Below are positions 1 to 6,028 of a stretch of DNA of 8,406 nt, one piece after another; positions within the stretch are counted from its first letter, which is position 1; each line of letters begins with the position of its first letter. Position numbers and translations under genes: made by a program. Source of the DNA: an uncultured Ruminococcus sp. (GTDB lineage: Bacteria > Bacillota > Clostridia > Oscillospirales > Acutalibacteraceae); contig CACXDE010000443.1 of the NCBI GenBank assembly GCA_902766305.1, forward strand, positions 1 to 8,406. The letters are read 5' to 3'. Under the pieces are notes generated by a model. That model worked only from the letters and a program-made list of their open reading frames with translations, made no database searches and was not told the origin of the DNA.

Positions 1-69
1 AGTGGACTTATCAATTTCGAGACCTTCAAGAAGTCCCTGTAAATATGACATTTTTTCAGTAAGCTTCAT
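1..69 (-). CDS. CD1247-like protein, N-terminal fragment (second copy, runs off window)
   Basis: Reading leftward from an ATG at 69-67 gives 23 codons before the window ends. The peptide begins MKLTEKMSYLQGLLEG and aligns without gaps to the start of the complete gene at 358 (MQISEKAAYVKGLIEG), with 11 of 23 residues identical. A strong AAGGAGG-like Shine-Dalgarno site (AGGAGGG, about 76-82 on the minus strand) precedes the start. It lies 33 bp after the stop of a minus-strand efp end, the same order as on the plus strand. I infer a diverged homologue of the 358-792 gene, from a paralogous locus or from another genome joined here artificially. Function is unknown. Confidence 0.75.
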   Translation of the reverse strand, partial: MKLTEKMSYLQGLLEGLEIDKST

Positions 70-102
70 AGCAAGCCCTCCTATATGCTGAACTTCCGGC
101 AA

Positions 103-240
103 TTATGCTCTTGACATATATTCGCCTGTTCTTGTATCGACCTGAATCTTCTCGCCTTCATTGATGAAGAGCGGAACCTTGATCTCTGCGCCTGTTTCGA
201 GAGTTGCAGGCTTTGTAGCGTTTGTAGCTGTATCACCCTT
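103..240 (-). pseudogene. efp: Elongation factor P, C-terminal fragment (minus-strand copy)
   Basis: The reverse strand from 240 to 103 encodes 45 residues beginning [20 protein letters not shown] and ending GEYMSRA, then TAA at 105-103. This is the C-terminal OB-fold end of bacterial elongation factor P, the factor that relieves ribosome stalling at polyproline; the [12 protein letters not shown] and EYMSRA signatures are typical. The rest of the gene is missing: upstream of Lys1 the reading runs into the opposing efp copy at 241. The end is intact and is followed by a CD1247-like gene, so this is a truncated gene at a junction and not a decayed one. It is about 87% identical in DNA (86 of 99 positions) and 30/33 in protein to the plus-strand copy, with most changes at third codon positions, as expected of two functional genes. 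Confidence 0.85.
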
Positions 241-267
241 GAAACCGGCGCAGAGATCAAGGTTCCG
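173..267. repeat. Imperfect inverted repeat formed by the two efp ends
   Basis: Because two efp 3' ends face each other, the region folds back on itself. An uninterrupted stretch (GGCGCAGAGATCAAGGTTCC at about 247-266) has its exact complement at about 173-192, and a 32-bp block encoding [11 protein letters not shown] is also identical, at about 301-332 and 107-138. Between the identical blocks the arms differ mainly at synonymous positions, so this is not a perfect palindrome from simple fold-back of one molecule. Confidence 0.85.
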
Positions 268-336
268 ATATTCATTAACGAGGGCGATAAGATCCAGATT
301 GATACAAGAACAGGCGAATATATGTCAAGAGCCTGA
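235..336 (+). pseudogene. efp: Elongation factor P, C-terminal fragment (plus-strand copy)
   Basis: In the plus-strand frame starting at 235 the sequence reads [17 protein letters not shown] and ends GEYMSRA, with TGA at 334-336. These are the last 33 residues of elongation factor P, about a fifth of the usual 185. No start codon or N-terminal KOW-like and central OB domains exist upstream, because the sequence switches at about 235-240 into the reverse complement of a second efp. The fragment sits 21 bp before the complete CD1247-like gene, which is probably its normal downstream neighbour. I read it as the true locus of the main contig, truncated at the junction, and not as an expressed protein. 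Confidence 0.85.
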
Positions 337-357
337 TCGTGATCGGGGGGATAATGT

Positions 358-792
358 ATGCAGATAAGCGAAAAAGCCGCTTATGTAAAGGGTCTTATTG
401 AAGGACTGGAGCTTGATCCTAAGGATAAGCAGACAAAGGTATTCAAGGTTATAGCAGATCTTCTCTGTGAAATGGCTGAAGAAATAAAGGATCTCGGACA
501 GTGCTATGATGACGTATGTGATCAGGTAGACGGTATCAGCGAGGATCTTGCCGGAGTGGAGGATCTTATAGGAAATGTACCCGGCGAAGTTGATTATGAC
601 AATGACGCAATGTCACACAGCGATATGGCTTATGAGGTGACTTGTCCGACCTGCAATGAGACATCATATCTTAATGAAGATGCTCTTACAGCAGGAGTGA
701 TAAAATGTCCTGCCTGCGGAGAGCTTCTTGAACTCGGATATTCTGAGGATGAGCTTGACGATGCAGACGATGAGCCGGGATCAGATGAGTAA
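358..792 (+). CDS. CD1247 N-terminal domain protein with C-terminal zinc ribbon
   Basis: A 144-residue acidic, soluble protein. Residues 1-75 form the helical region I recognise as the CD1247 N-terminal domain of Clostridia (AYVKGLIEGLELD, then a helix rich in E and D). Residues 96-120 form a zinc-ribbon pattern, Cys96-x2-Cys99 and Cys117-x2-Cys120 (CPTCNE ... CPACGE). The last 20 residues are strongly acidic (DELDDADDEPGSDE). The start is the ATG at 358, with a GGGGGG ribosome site at 345-350; an ATG at 354 is in another frame. It follows the efp end by 21 bp, and the same order is seen in the minus-strand copy, so co-transcription with efp is likely. The molecular function is not known; the zinc ribbon and acidic tail could fit a role in protein or nucleic-acid binding, but that is inference. 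Confidence 0.8.
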   Translation: MQISEKAAYVKGLIEGLELDPKDKQTKVFKVIADLLCEMAEEIKDLGQCYDDVCDQVDGISEDLAGVEDLIGNVPGEVDYDNDAMSHSDMAYEVTCPTCNETSYLNEDALTAGVIKCPACGELLELGYSEDELDDADDEPGSDE

Positions 793-805
793 TACATAGT
801 AAATA

Positions 806-846
806 ACGCAGGATCTTGTAAGGTATCAGGATTCTGCGTATTTATT
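806..846 (+). terminator. Possible rho-independent terminator after the CD1247-like gene
   Basis: ACGCAGGATC (806-815) pairs with GATTCTGCGT (830-839) in a 10-bp stem with one G-U pair and a 14-nt loop. An A-rich stretch precedes it and the T-rich ATTTATT follows. It lies 13 bp after the stop and would separate the efp-CD1247 unit from the operon starting at 887. The U-run is broken by an A, so termination may be partial. Confidence 0.5.
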
Positions 847-848
847 AA

Positions 849-861
849 TGTGAAATTCACA
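849..861. promoter_or_regulatory. 13-bp palindrome TGTGAA-A-TTCACA upstream of the M50 gene
   Basis: Perfect 6-bp arms around a central A, 11 bp before the ribosome site of the protease gene. The shape is that of a dimeric regulator operator. No clear -35/-10 pair is attached to it, so its role is uncertain. Confidence 0.3.
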
Positions 862-872
862 GTCATGAATAA

Positions 873-880
873 GAGGGGGA
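873..880 (+). promoter_or_regulatory. Ribosome binding site that fixes the TTG start of the M50 gene
   Basis: GAGGGGGA ends 6 nt before the TTG at 887. The nearest upstream ATG (865-867) is out of frame and lies before this site, so TTG is the only well-placed start. Confidence 0.7.
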
Positions 881-886
881 AGATAA

Positions 887-1576
887 TTGCTTATTAGTTT
901 ATTCAGAAGCGGCAGCGATTTAGTTACTGTTATAGTATATATATTGTCTACTTTGCTCACTATTTTTCTTGTTTTGCCTCTGCATGAATGCGCTCACGGA
1001 TTTATAGCTTATAAGCTTGGGGATGATACTGCCAAAAGAGAGGGAAGACTCACGCTGAATCCGCTTATGCACATTGATTATATCGGAGCTGCGCTGATGC
1101 TTCTTATCGGTTTTGGATGGGCGAAGCCTGTTCCTGTTAATGCAAGACGCTTCAAGAATCCTAAGAAGGGAATGGCGCTGACTGCTCTGGCGGGACCTGT
1201 ATCAAACCTTCTTGCAGCAATTGTCGCAGGGCTTATACTTAACGGATTGGCTGCTTTGCAGTGGAACAGTATTCTGCCGGTAAATGACTTTATGAGTTAT
1301 GTATCTGCATTTTTCAGATTTCTGGTGGCTATAAATATAGGTCTTGCAGTATTCAATTTTCTGCCGGTTCCGCCTCTTGACGGTTCAAAAATATTGATGG
1401 CATTTTTGCCTGATAAATATATTTTCTGGATCGCTCAGAGAGAACAGATGATAAGCATGGCATTGTTTATTGTTTTGATGATGGGCGGACTGAACGGTAT
1501 ACTGAGTGTGGCAAATACGTATTTATCGGCGTTTATATACTGGCTGACATATCTGCCGTTTATGTGGGCTTTCTGA
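887..1576 (+). CDS. Site-2 protease family (M50) membrane metalloprotease
   Basis: A 229-residue polytopic membrane protein of the M50 family, zinc proteases that cut substrates within the membrane. The first hydrophobic segment (about 12-32) carries the HExxH zinc motif HECAH at 33-37. A second conserved block, NPLMHIDYIG (58-67), and the AGPVSN turn (102-107) follow. The third zinc ligand motif NFLPVPPLDG lies at 157-166 with Asp165. All catalytic residues are present and the length is normal for the short, PDZ-less group resembling B. subtilis YwhC. It starts with TTG preceded by GAGGGGGA. It opens a compact operon and lies 12 bp before scpA, an arrangement common in Clostridia. Its substrate cannot be told from sequence. 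Confidence 0.9.
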   Translation: MLISLFRSGSDLVTVIVYILSTLLTIFLVLPLHECAHGFIAYKLGDDTAKREGRLTLNPLMHIDYIGAALMLLIGFGWAKPVPVNARRFKNPKKGMALTALAGPVSNLLAAIVAGLILNGLAALQWNSILPVNDFMSYVSAFFRFLVAINIGLAVFNFLPVPPLDGSKILMAFLPDKYIFWIAQREQMISMALFIVLMMGGLNGILSVANTYLSAFIYWLTYLPFMWAF

Positions 1577-1588
1577 CGGGAGTAAAAA

Positions 1589-2314
1589 GTGGAAAAATTA
1601 TCATATAAGCTGGAAGCCTTTGAGGGACCTCTTGATCTTCTGCTTCATCTTATCGAAAAAAATAAGCTCAATATCTATGATATAATGATATCGGAGCTGC
1701 TTGAACAGTATATGGAGCATATGCGCCTTATGGAACAGCAGGAGCTTGAAATAGCCGGAGAATTTCTTGATATGGCGTCAAGGCTTGTTCAGATAAAGTC
1801 AGCCATGCTTCTGCCAAAATACGAAGAAGCCGAGGAAATGAAAAAGGAGCTTTCCGGACAGCTTATTGAATATAAGAAGTGTAAGCAGGTTGCTAAGATA
1901 CTATGTGAAAAAATAAGCTTTGACAGCTTCTGCCGTGAACCTGAAAAAATAAAGGCTGATATGAAGTACAGAAGAAGCCACGAACCGCAGTTTCTTATCG
2001 GTGCATATTTAGCGGCGGCAGGCAGGGGCAAGGAAAAGCTGCCGCCTCCTGAGGAAGCCTTTTCAGGTATTGTGAAAAGACGTATAGTTTCCGTAAGCTC
2101 AAAGATAGTCGGCGTTATGCGGAGGCTGTGGAGCGGGAAGAAAATCCGTTATGACAGTGTATTTGATGATGCCGGAGACAGGAGCGAGCTCGTGGCTACA
2201 TTTCTTGCAATTTTGGAACTGATAAAGGGCAAGCGTGTCAGAGTGAGTGATGAAAGCGGAGAAGTGTCGCTTTATCTTTTGAAGGACGGGGGTGCAGGCG
2301 ATGAACAAAACTGA
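1589..2314 (+). CDS. scpA: Segregation and condensation protein A (kleisin)
   Basis: A 241-residue kleisin subunit of the SMC-ScpAB condensin that compacts and segregates the chromosome. The N-terminal motif YKLEAFEGPLDLLLHLIEK (residues 5-23) and the following NIYDIMISELLEQYMEHM helix form the part that binds the SMC neck. FLDMASRLVQIKSAMLLP follows at about 59-76. The middle (about 80-170) is a charged linker that contacts ScpB. The C-terminal winged helix (about 185-235, ending VSLYLLKDG) binds the SMC head. Length is close to the usual 250. The start is GTG at 1589, with GGGAG 6 nt upstream and only 12 bp after the protease stop. The end overlaps the scpB start by 14 bp, which suggests translational coupling of the two partners. 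Confidence 0.95.
   Translation: MEKLSYKLEAFEGPLDLLLHLIEKNKLNIYDIMISELLEQYMEHMRLMEQQELEIAGEFLDMASRLVQIKSAMLLPKYEEAEEMKKELSGQLIEYKKCKQVAKILCEKISFDSFCREPEKIKADMKYRRSHEPQFLIGAYLAAAGRGKEKLPPPEEAFSGIVKRRIVSVSSKIVGVMRRLWSGKKIRYDSVFDDAGDRSELVATFLAILELIKGKRVRVSDESGEVSLYLLKDGGAGDEQN
2284..2292 (+). promoter_or_regulatory. Ribosome binding site deciding the scpB start
   Basis: GGACGGGGG lies 8 nt before the ATG at 2301. A GTG at 2292 is in frame but overlaps this site, so ATG 2301 is the better start; it also gives the usual ScpB N-terminus. Confidence 0.6.
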
Positions 2315-2846
2315 ACTGAAAAGCACGGTTGAAGCAGTGATATTTGCCTGCGGTACACCTGTAGAGAAGGAACGTATTGCACAGGCGCTTTCTATGGAGG
2401 TATCTCAGATAGAGGCAGTCTGTGAGGAACTTAAAAAAGATTACGAAAAGCGGAACAGCGGAATACGCATAGTAAGGCTTGGAGAAAGCTATCAGATGTG
2501 TACCGTTGAGAAGTATGCCGACCCCATAAGGACAGTTATGGATATACGCCGGAACACTCCTTTGTCAAGAGCCGCAAGCGAGGTGCTTGCTGTTATAGCA
2601 TATAATCAGCCTGTCACAAAGGCTTTTGTGGAGCAGGTAAGGGGTGTTGACTGTTCCGGTGTTGTAGCAAGCCTTATTGCAAGAGAGCTGATAGAGGAAA
2701 AGGGCAGACTTGAGCTTCCGGGCAGACCGCTTGTTTATGGAACGACGGAGCATTTTCTCAGGTGCTTTAATATTTCATCGCTGGAGGAGCTTCCGCCTTT
2801 GCCTACAGACGAACAGACTGATGAAGAACAGCCGGAGGAAGGTTGA
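2301..2846 (+). CDS. scpB: Segregation and condensation protein B
   Basis: A 181-residue protein that dimerises and binds the middle of ScpA in the SMC condensin. It has two winged-helix domains: the first covers about residues 1-75 (TVEAVIFACGTPVEKERIAQAL), the second about 80-165, with the conserved LSRAASEVLAVIAYNQPVTK and GRPLVYGTTEHFLRCFNI stretches. The end is an acidic tail (TDEQTDEEQPEEG), as is common. I chose ATG 2301 over the in-frame GTG at 2292 because the Shine-Dalgarno site would otherwise overlap the start. The gene overlaps scpA by 14 bp and is followed within a few bases by the DUF2953 gene. Confidence 0.95.
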   Translation: MNKTELKSTVEAVIFACGTPVEKERIAQALSMEVSQIEAVCEELKKDYEKRNSGIRIVRLGESYQMCTVEKYADPIRTVMDIRRNTPLSRAASEVLAVIAYNQPVTKAFVEQVRGVDCSGVVASLIARELIEEKGRLELPGRPLVYGTTEHFLRCFNISSLEELPPLPTDEQTDEEQPEEG

Positions 2847-2851
2847 CGGTA

Positions 2852-3466
2852 ATGAAGGTACTGCTTATTGTGATAGCGGTCATACTTATACTTCTTATGT
2901 GTCCGCTGAAAGTTTTTCTTGACTATGACGGAGATCTGAAACTGAACTTAGGATATCTGTTTCTAAAATTTCAGTTAGTTCCGCCAAAACCGAAAAAGAA
3001 AAAAAAGAAAAAGCCTGAGGAAAAGAAAGAAAAAGAAAAAAAGCCGGAAGAAGAGAAAAAGGAAGAAAAAAAACCGGGGACTTTTCAGAGACTGATGAAT
3101 AAGCACGGTATAGACGGACTTATTGAAATATTAAAGGAAGTTGTAAGTATCGTTGTGGATTTTCTCAGAGACTTTGCAAAGCATCTGTATGTCACAAGAT
3201 GTAATATACGTATCTGTATAGTCGGAAATGATGCTGCGGATACTGCGATAAAATACGGGTATGTCTGTTCGGCAGTATATCCGCTTATTTCGGTGCTTGA
3301 ACAAAATTCTGTTTTGAAAAAGCACTATACTGATATAAGCGCCGGCTTTCTTGCAGAAAAGACAGCGGCGGAAATGGAAATGACATTCAAGATAAGACCA
3401 TTGTTTTTGCTGAGGGCAGTGTTCAGGGCTGCATTCAGAGGGATAAAGGTGCTTGTTAAACTATAA
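2852..3466 (+). CDS. DUF2953 domain protein (YtfI-like), membrane-anchored
   Basis: A 204-residue protein with one N-terminal membrane segment (about residues 3-18, LLIVIAVILILLMCPL) and a short extramembrane part. An extremely Lys/Glu-rich run follows (about 46-74, no hydrophobic residue) and then a folded C-terminal half (about 77-204) with the DUF2953 features, including ITRCNIRI-type beta strands (VTRCNIRICIVGNDAADTAIKYG) and KIRPLFLLRAVFRA at the end. In B. subtilis the DUF2953 gene ytfI is next to ytfJ, and here it also lies directly before the ytfJ homologue. Biochemical role is unknown. The start is uncertain: an in-frame TTG at 2843 lies 4 nt after GGAGG, while ATG 2852 is 9 nt after AAGG; I prefer ATG. 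Confidence 0.8.
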   Translation: MKVLLIVIAVILILLMCPLKVFLDYDGDLKLNLGYLFLKFQLVPPKPKKKKKKKPEEKKEKEKKPEEEKKEEKKPGTFQRLMNKHGIDGLIEILKEVVSIVVDFLRDFAKHLYVTRCNIRICIVGNDAADTAIKYGYVCSAVYPLISVLEQNSVLKKHYTDISAGFLAEKTAAEMEMTFKIRPLFLLRAVFRAAFRGIKVLVKL

Positions 3467-3490
3467 TAATCAAGAAAGGCGGTATTTAAT

Positions 3491-3910
3491 ATGAGTGAAC
3501 ATCCTATTCAGGGACTTATGGATACTACTCTTGAAAAAATCAAGCAGATGGTGGATATCAACACTATTATAGGTGATCCGATCATTACTCAGGACGGAAC
3601 GACGATAATACCCGTATCAAAGATAGCGTACGGATTTGCGTCCGGCGGTTCGGAGTTCGGAAACAAGCAGCAGCCGGAGGCAAAGCTTTTCGGAGGCGGA
3701 GGCGGAGCAGGTGTTACAATAAACCCTGTTGCCTTCATTGCAATAAGTCATGGTGATGTCAAGCTTCTGAATATTTCCAACGGAACAAATGAAAAAGCTA
3801 TTGCAATGGTTCCGGAGCTTGTGGATAAGATTTCAGGGCTTTTCAAGAAGGATAAATCAAAAGAAAAAGACGCTGCCAAAGAGGAAGGACTTTCAGATCC
3901 GGAAGTCTGA
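3491..3910 (+). CDS. ytfJ: YtfJ/GerW family sporulation protein
   Basis: A 139-residue soluble protein of the spore YtfJ family. The family core is clear: DTTLEKIKQMVDINTIIGDPI (11-31), GTTIIPVSKIAYGFASGGSEF (36-56), the glycine run FGGGGGAGV (67-75) and PVAFIAI (79-85). The C-terminal 25 residues are charged and variable. In B. subtilis the protein (GerW) is made in the forespore and is needed for normal germination through the lytic enzyme SleB. The start is ATG 3491 with AAAGGCGGT 7 nt upstream. It lies 24 bp after the DUF2953 gene, reproducing the ytfI-ytfJ pair. Homologues occur in clostridia not known to sporulate, so presence alone does not prove sporulation. Confidence 0.92.
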   Translation: MSEHPIQGLMDTTLEKIKQMVDINTIIGDPIITQDGTTIIPVSKIAYGFASGGSEFGNKQQPEAKLFGGGGGAGVTINPVAFIAISHGDVKLLNISNGTNEKAIAMVPELVDKISGLFKKDKSKEKDAAKEEGLSDPEV

Positions 3911-3923
3911 CAATAAGGGTTAT

Positions 3924-3952
3924 TTCATAAATACCGCGCCTTTGCATATAAT
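3924..3952 (+). promoter_or_regulatory. Candidate sigma-A promoter before the carboxypeptidase gene
   Basis: TTCATA (3924-3929), a 17-bp spacer and a perfect TATAAT (3947-3952). Start would be near 3959, leaving a leader of about 48 nt before the ATG at 4007. The -35 is weak (4 of 6). It would allow expression independent of the upstream operon. Confidence 0.45.
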
Positions 3953-4006
3953 AGCGTATGACATTCAGACATAAGCGAAAATATGTGAAGGGCGGGGCTT
4001 TTATTT

Positions 4007-5146
4007 ATGCGGTTTATCTCTGTATTGATGATCTTTGTGACGATAACAGCATTCTTTACCGGATGCAATGCGGATAATGGCGGTACAGATGCCTTGCCTG
4101 TCAATACAATACCAACCTCAGGAATAATAGACAGTGCCGCTTCTGCTGTTTTGTATTGTCCGGAAACAAAAGAGGTGCTTTACGGACACCATATACATGA
4201 AAAAAGACCTATCGCAAGCATAACAAAAATCCTGACGGCGGTAATAGCTCTTGAATATGCCGGTAAGAATGATAAGTCGGTCACTGTTACAAGTGATATG
4301 TATGCAGAAGGTTCAAGCATGTATCTGAAAGCCGGAGAGGTTCTGCGGCTTAGTGATATAGTCAGGGGTATGATGCTTGTGTCGGGCAATGATGCGGCAA
4401 ATGCGGCGGCTATAGCTATAGCAGGCAGCAGGGAAAAATTTGCAGATCTTATGAACAATAAGGCAGCGGAGATAGGGATGATTAATTCGCATTTTGTAAC
4501 AGCGTCGGGGCTTGATGATGAAATGCACTATTCTACGGCTTATGATATGTCACTGCTGTGTTCCTACGCTATGAAGAACAATGTATTCAGAGATATTGTA
4601 TCACAAAATAGTGCAGAGATAAAATATCTCTCTCCAGAGGGGAAAACTCAGACTGTATATAATCATAACAAGCTTTTGTCCATGTGTGACGGATGTATTG
4701 GCGTAAAGACAGGATATACAAAAAAGGCAGGAAGAACTCTTGCTTCCTGCTGTGAAAGAAATGGTGTCCGTCTGATAGCGGTAACGCTGAATGACGGTGA
4801 TGACTGGAAGGATCACTGCAGTCTTTATTCATACGGGTTTGATCTTGTAGAGAATATAAAGCTGTGTGATGAATCCTGGGAGATAACCCTTCCGCTTACG
4901 GACAGGGATGATGAAATGGCAGTGCTTGTTCCGGGAAAAATACCGGAGGTAACTTTAAAGAAAAATAAAAGACATGATATAACCAAAACTGTCTATGTGC
5001 CTGATTTTATTTATTCCCCAGTGGTGAAAAACAGGGTATACGGAAGAGTGATTTTTTTTGTTGATGGTAAGAAGGCTGAGCAGTGTAAGCTGATCGCCGC
5101 AGGAACAAGGAAATTAACGGGAGCAAAGAATAATGGAAAACAGTAA
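4007..5146 (+). CDS. D-alanyl-D-alanine carboxypeptidase (PBP5/DacF type), predicted lipoprotein
   Basis: A 379-residue penicillin-binding protein of the S11 peptidase family, which removes the last D-Ala from peptidoglycan pentapeptides outside the membrane. All three active-site motifs are present: Ser71-I-T-Lys74 (nucleophile and base), Ser126-Gly-Asn128, and Lys234-Thr-Gly236. Residues about 40-250 form the catalytic domain and about 285-365 the C-terminal beta domain. The N-terminus is a signal peptide ending in a lipobox-like FFTGC, so Cys20 is probably lipid-modified; many relatives use a C-terminal amphipathic helix, which is not obvious here. ATG 4007 is used with GAAGGGCGGGG upstream. 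The position beside ytfJ and the sequence type resemble DacF, the spore-related enzyme, but a general cell-wall role is equally possible. It overlaps rluB by 14 bp. Confidence 0.92.
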   Translation: MRFISVLMIFVTITAFFTGCNADNGGTDALPVNTIPTSGIIDSAASAVLYCPETKEVLYGHHIHEKRPIASITKILTAVIALEYAGKNDKSVTVTSDMYAEGSSMYLKAGEVLRLSDIVRGMMLVSGNDAANAAAIAIAGSREKFADLMNNKAAEIGMINSHFVTASGLDDEMHYSTAYDMSLLCSYAMKNNVFRDIVSQNSAEIKYLSPEGKTQTVYNHNKLLSMCDGCIGVKTGYTKKAGRTLASCCERNGVRLIAVTLNDGDDWKDHCSLYSYGFDLVENIKLCDESWEITLPLTDRDDEMAVLVPGKIPEVTLKKNKRHDITKTVYVPDFIYSPVVKNRVYGRVIFFVDGKKAEQCKLIAAGTRKLTGAKNNGKQ

Positions 5147-5879
5147 AATAAGAGTACAGAAAATAATAGCCGATGCGGGTATATCTTCACGCAGAAAGGC
5201 AGAGGAGCTTATCGAAAAGGGCGCAGTTACCGTAAATGGGAAACGTGTTAAGTTAGGCGATAAGGCAGACCCGTACAAGGATAAGATAAATGTTGCCGGC
5301 AGAGATATTACCCTTCGACGGGACGCAAAAAAGTATTATATCATGCTTCACAAGCCCAGAGGTTTTATCACAACTATGAGTGATGAGGGCGGACGGAAAT
5401 GTGTTGCCGAGCTGGTGGATGATGTTCCGGCAAGACTTTTTCCTGTGGGCAGGCTTGACAGAGAATCCGAGGGGCTTTTGCTCATGACGAATGACGGGGA
5501 TTTTGCAAATATGATAAGTCACCCGTCAACACATTTCGCAAAGACATACCGCGTTACTGTTCACCCGAGGATAACGGAAGACCAGCTCACACAGATAACC
5601 ACCGGTGTTGTTTTAGAGGGCAGAATGTCCACTCCTGCTTCTGTCAAGGTCATTAAATCAGAACAGAACCGCACAGTTTTAGAAATCGTCCTTGTAGAAG
5701 GAAGAAACCGCCAGATAAGAAAGATGTGCGAAGCTGTAGGACTGGAAACAGCAAGGCTCAAGCGTATAGCTGTGGGTCCCGTAAGGCTTGGCATGCTCCA
5801 GCCCGGTAAATGGCGTGAACTAACATCCGAAGAACTCAAAAGCATAGATTCATACTCGAAGCGTAAAGCTAAGAGCTAA
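5133..5879 (+). CDS. rluB: 23S rRNA pseudouridine synthase, RluB/RsuA family
   Basis: A 248-residue enzyme that converts a specific uridine of ribosomal RNA to pseudouridine. Residues about 6-62 form an S4 RNA-binding domain (RVQKIIADAGISSRRKAEELI ... VTVNGKRV, 7-39). The catalytic domain follows, with YYIMLHKPRGFITT (68-81), the active-site motif GRLDRESEGLLL with Asp109, and the C-terminal EGRNRQIRKMCEAVGL motif. This pattern and the length fit RluB, which acts on helix 89-90 of 23S rRNA; RsuA (16S) cannot be wholly ruled out. ATG 5133 has GGGAG about 9 nt upstream and overlaps the carboxypeptidase gene by 14 bp. The last codons (Ala-Lys-Ser-stop) lie inside a 7-bp repeat array, so the C-terminus appears to be set by the repeat. 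Confidence 0.93.
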   Translation: MENSKIRVQKIIADAGISSRRKAEELIEKGAVTVNGKRVKLGDKADPYKDKINVAGRDITLRRDAKKYYIMLHKPRGFITTMSDEGGRKCVAELVDDVPARLFPVGRLDRESEGLLLMTNDGDFANMISHPSTHFAKTYRVTVHPRITEDQLTQITTGVVLEGRMSTPASVKVIKSEQNRTVLEIVLVEGRNRQIRKMCEAVGLETARLKRIAVGPVRLGMLQPGKWRELTSEELKSIDSYSKRKAKS

Positions 5880-5909
5880 GAGCTAAGAGCTAAGAGTGCA
5901 GAGCTCAGA
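5868..5909 (+). repeat. Heptad tandem array, GCTAAGA type
   Basis: Six units of 7 bp in register: four perfect GCTAAGA (5868-5895), then GTGCAGA and GCTCAGA. It overlaps the last 12 bases of rluB, and the rluB stop TAA (5877-5879) is part of the second unit. The units are the reverse complement type of the TCTGAGC-like heptads further right, and a TATCAGA at 5918-5924 complements TCTGATA in both right-hand copies, so this looks like an inverted, diverged copy of the same element. Confidence 0.85.
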
Positions 5910-5954
5910 GCATGACATATCAGACTTTATTCCTATTTTGCTGGTTTAAAGCAT

Positions 5955-6026
5955 AATATAGATTTTGGATCTGATACGAGGTAAAAAAGAACAAGCGCTG
6001 AACTCTGAGCACTGAGCTCTGAGCTT
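5955..6026 (+). repeat. 72-bp direct repeat, copy 1, ending in CTGAGCT-type heptads
   Basis: The repeat has a unique part (AATATAGA ... ATCTGATACGAGGTAAA) followed by four heptads GCGCTGA, ACTCTGA, GCACTGA, GCTCTGA and GCTT. It aligns without gaps to 6029-6100 at a 74-bp offset with 65 of 72 positions equal. The heptads complement the array at 5868-5909. Confidence 0.9.
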
Positions 6027-6028
6027 AA

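Noticed and set aside
81..367. Two similar open frames of 64 and 68 codons on opposite strands, sharing LISAPVSRV and QEQANICQE
   Set aside because: They are out-of-frame readings of the two facing efp ends; the true frames give the EF-P C-terminus on both strands.
2710..2922. 70-codon plus-strand frame across the scpB/DUF2953 boundary
   Set aside because: It overlaps two well supported genes in another frame and has no ribosome site or family resemblance.
4180..4832. Several minus-strand frames of 71-92 codons inside the carboxypeptidase gene
   Set aside because: They are shadows of a gene with complete SxxK, SxN and KTG motifs on the plus strand.
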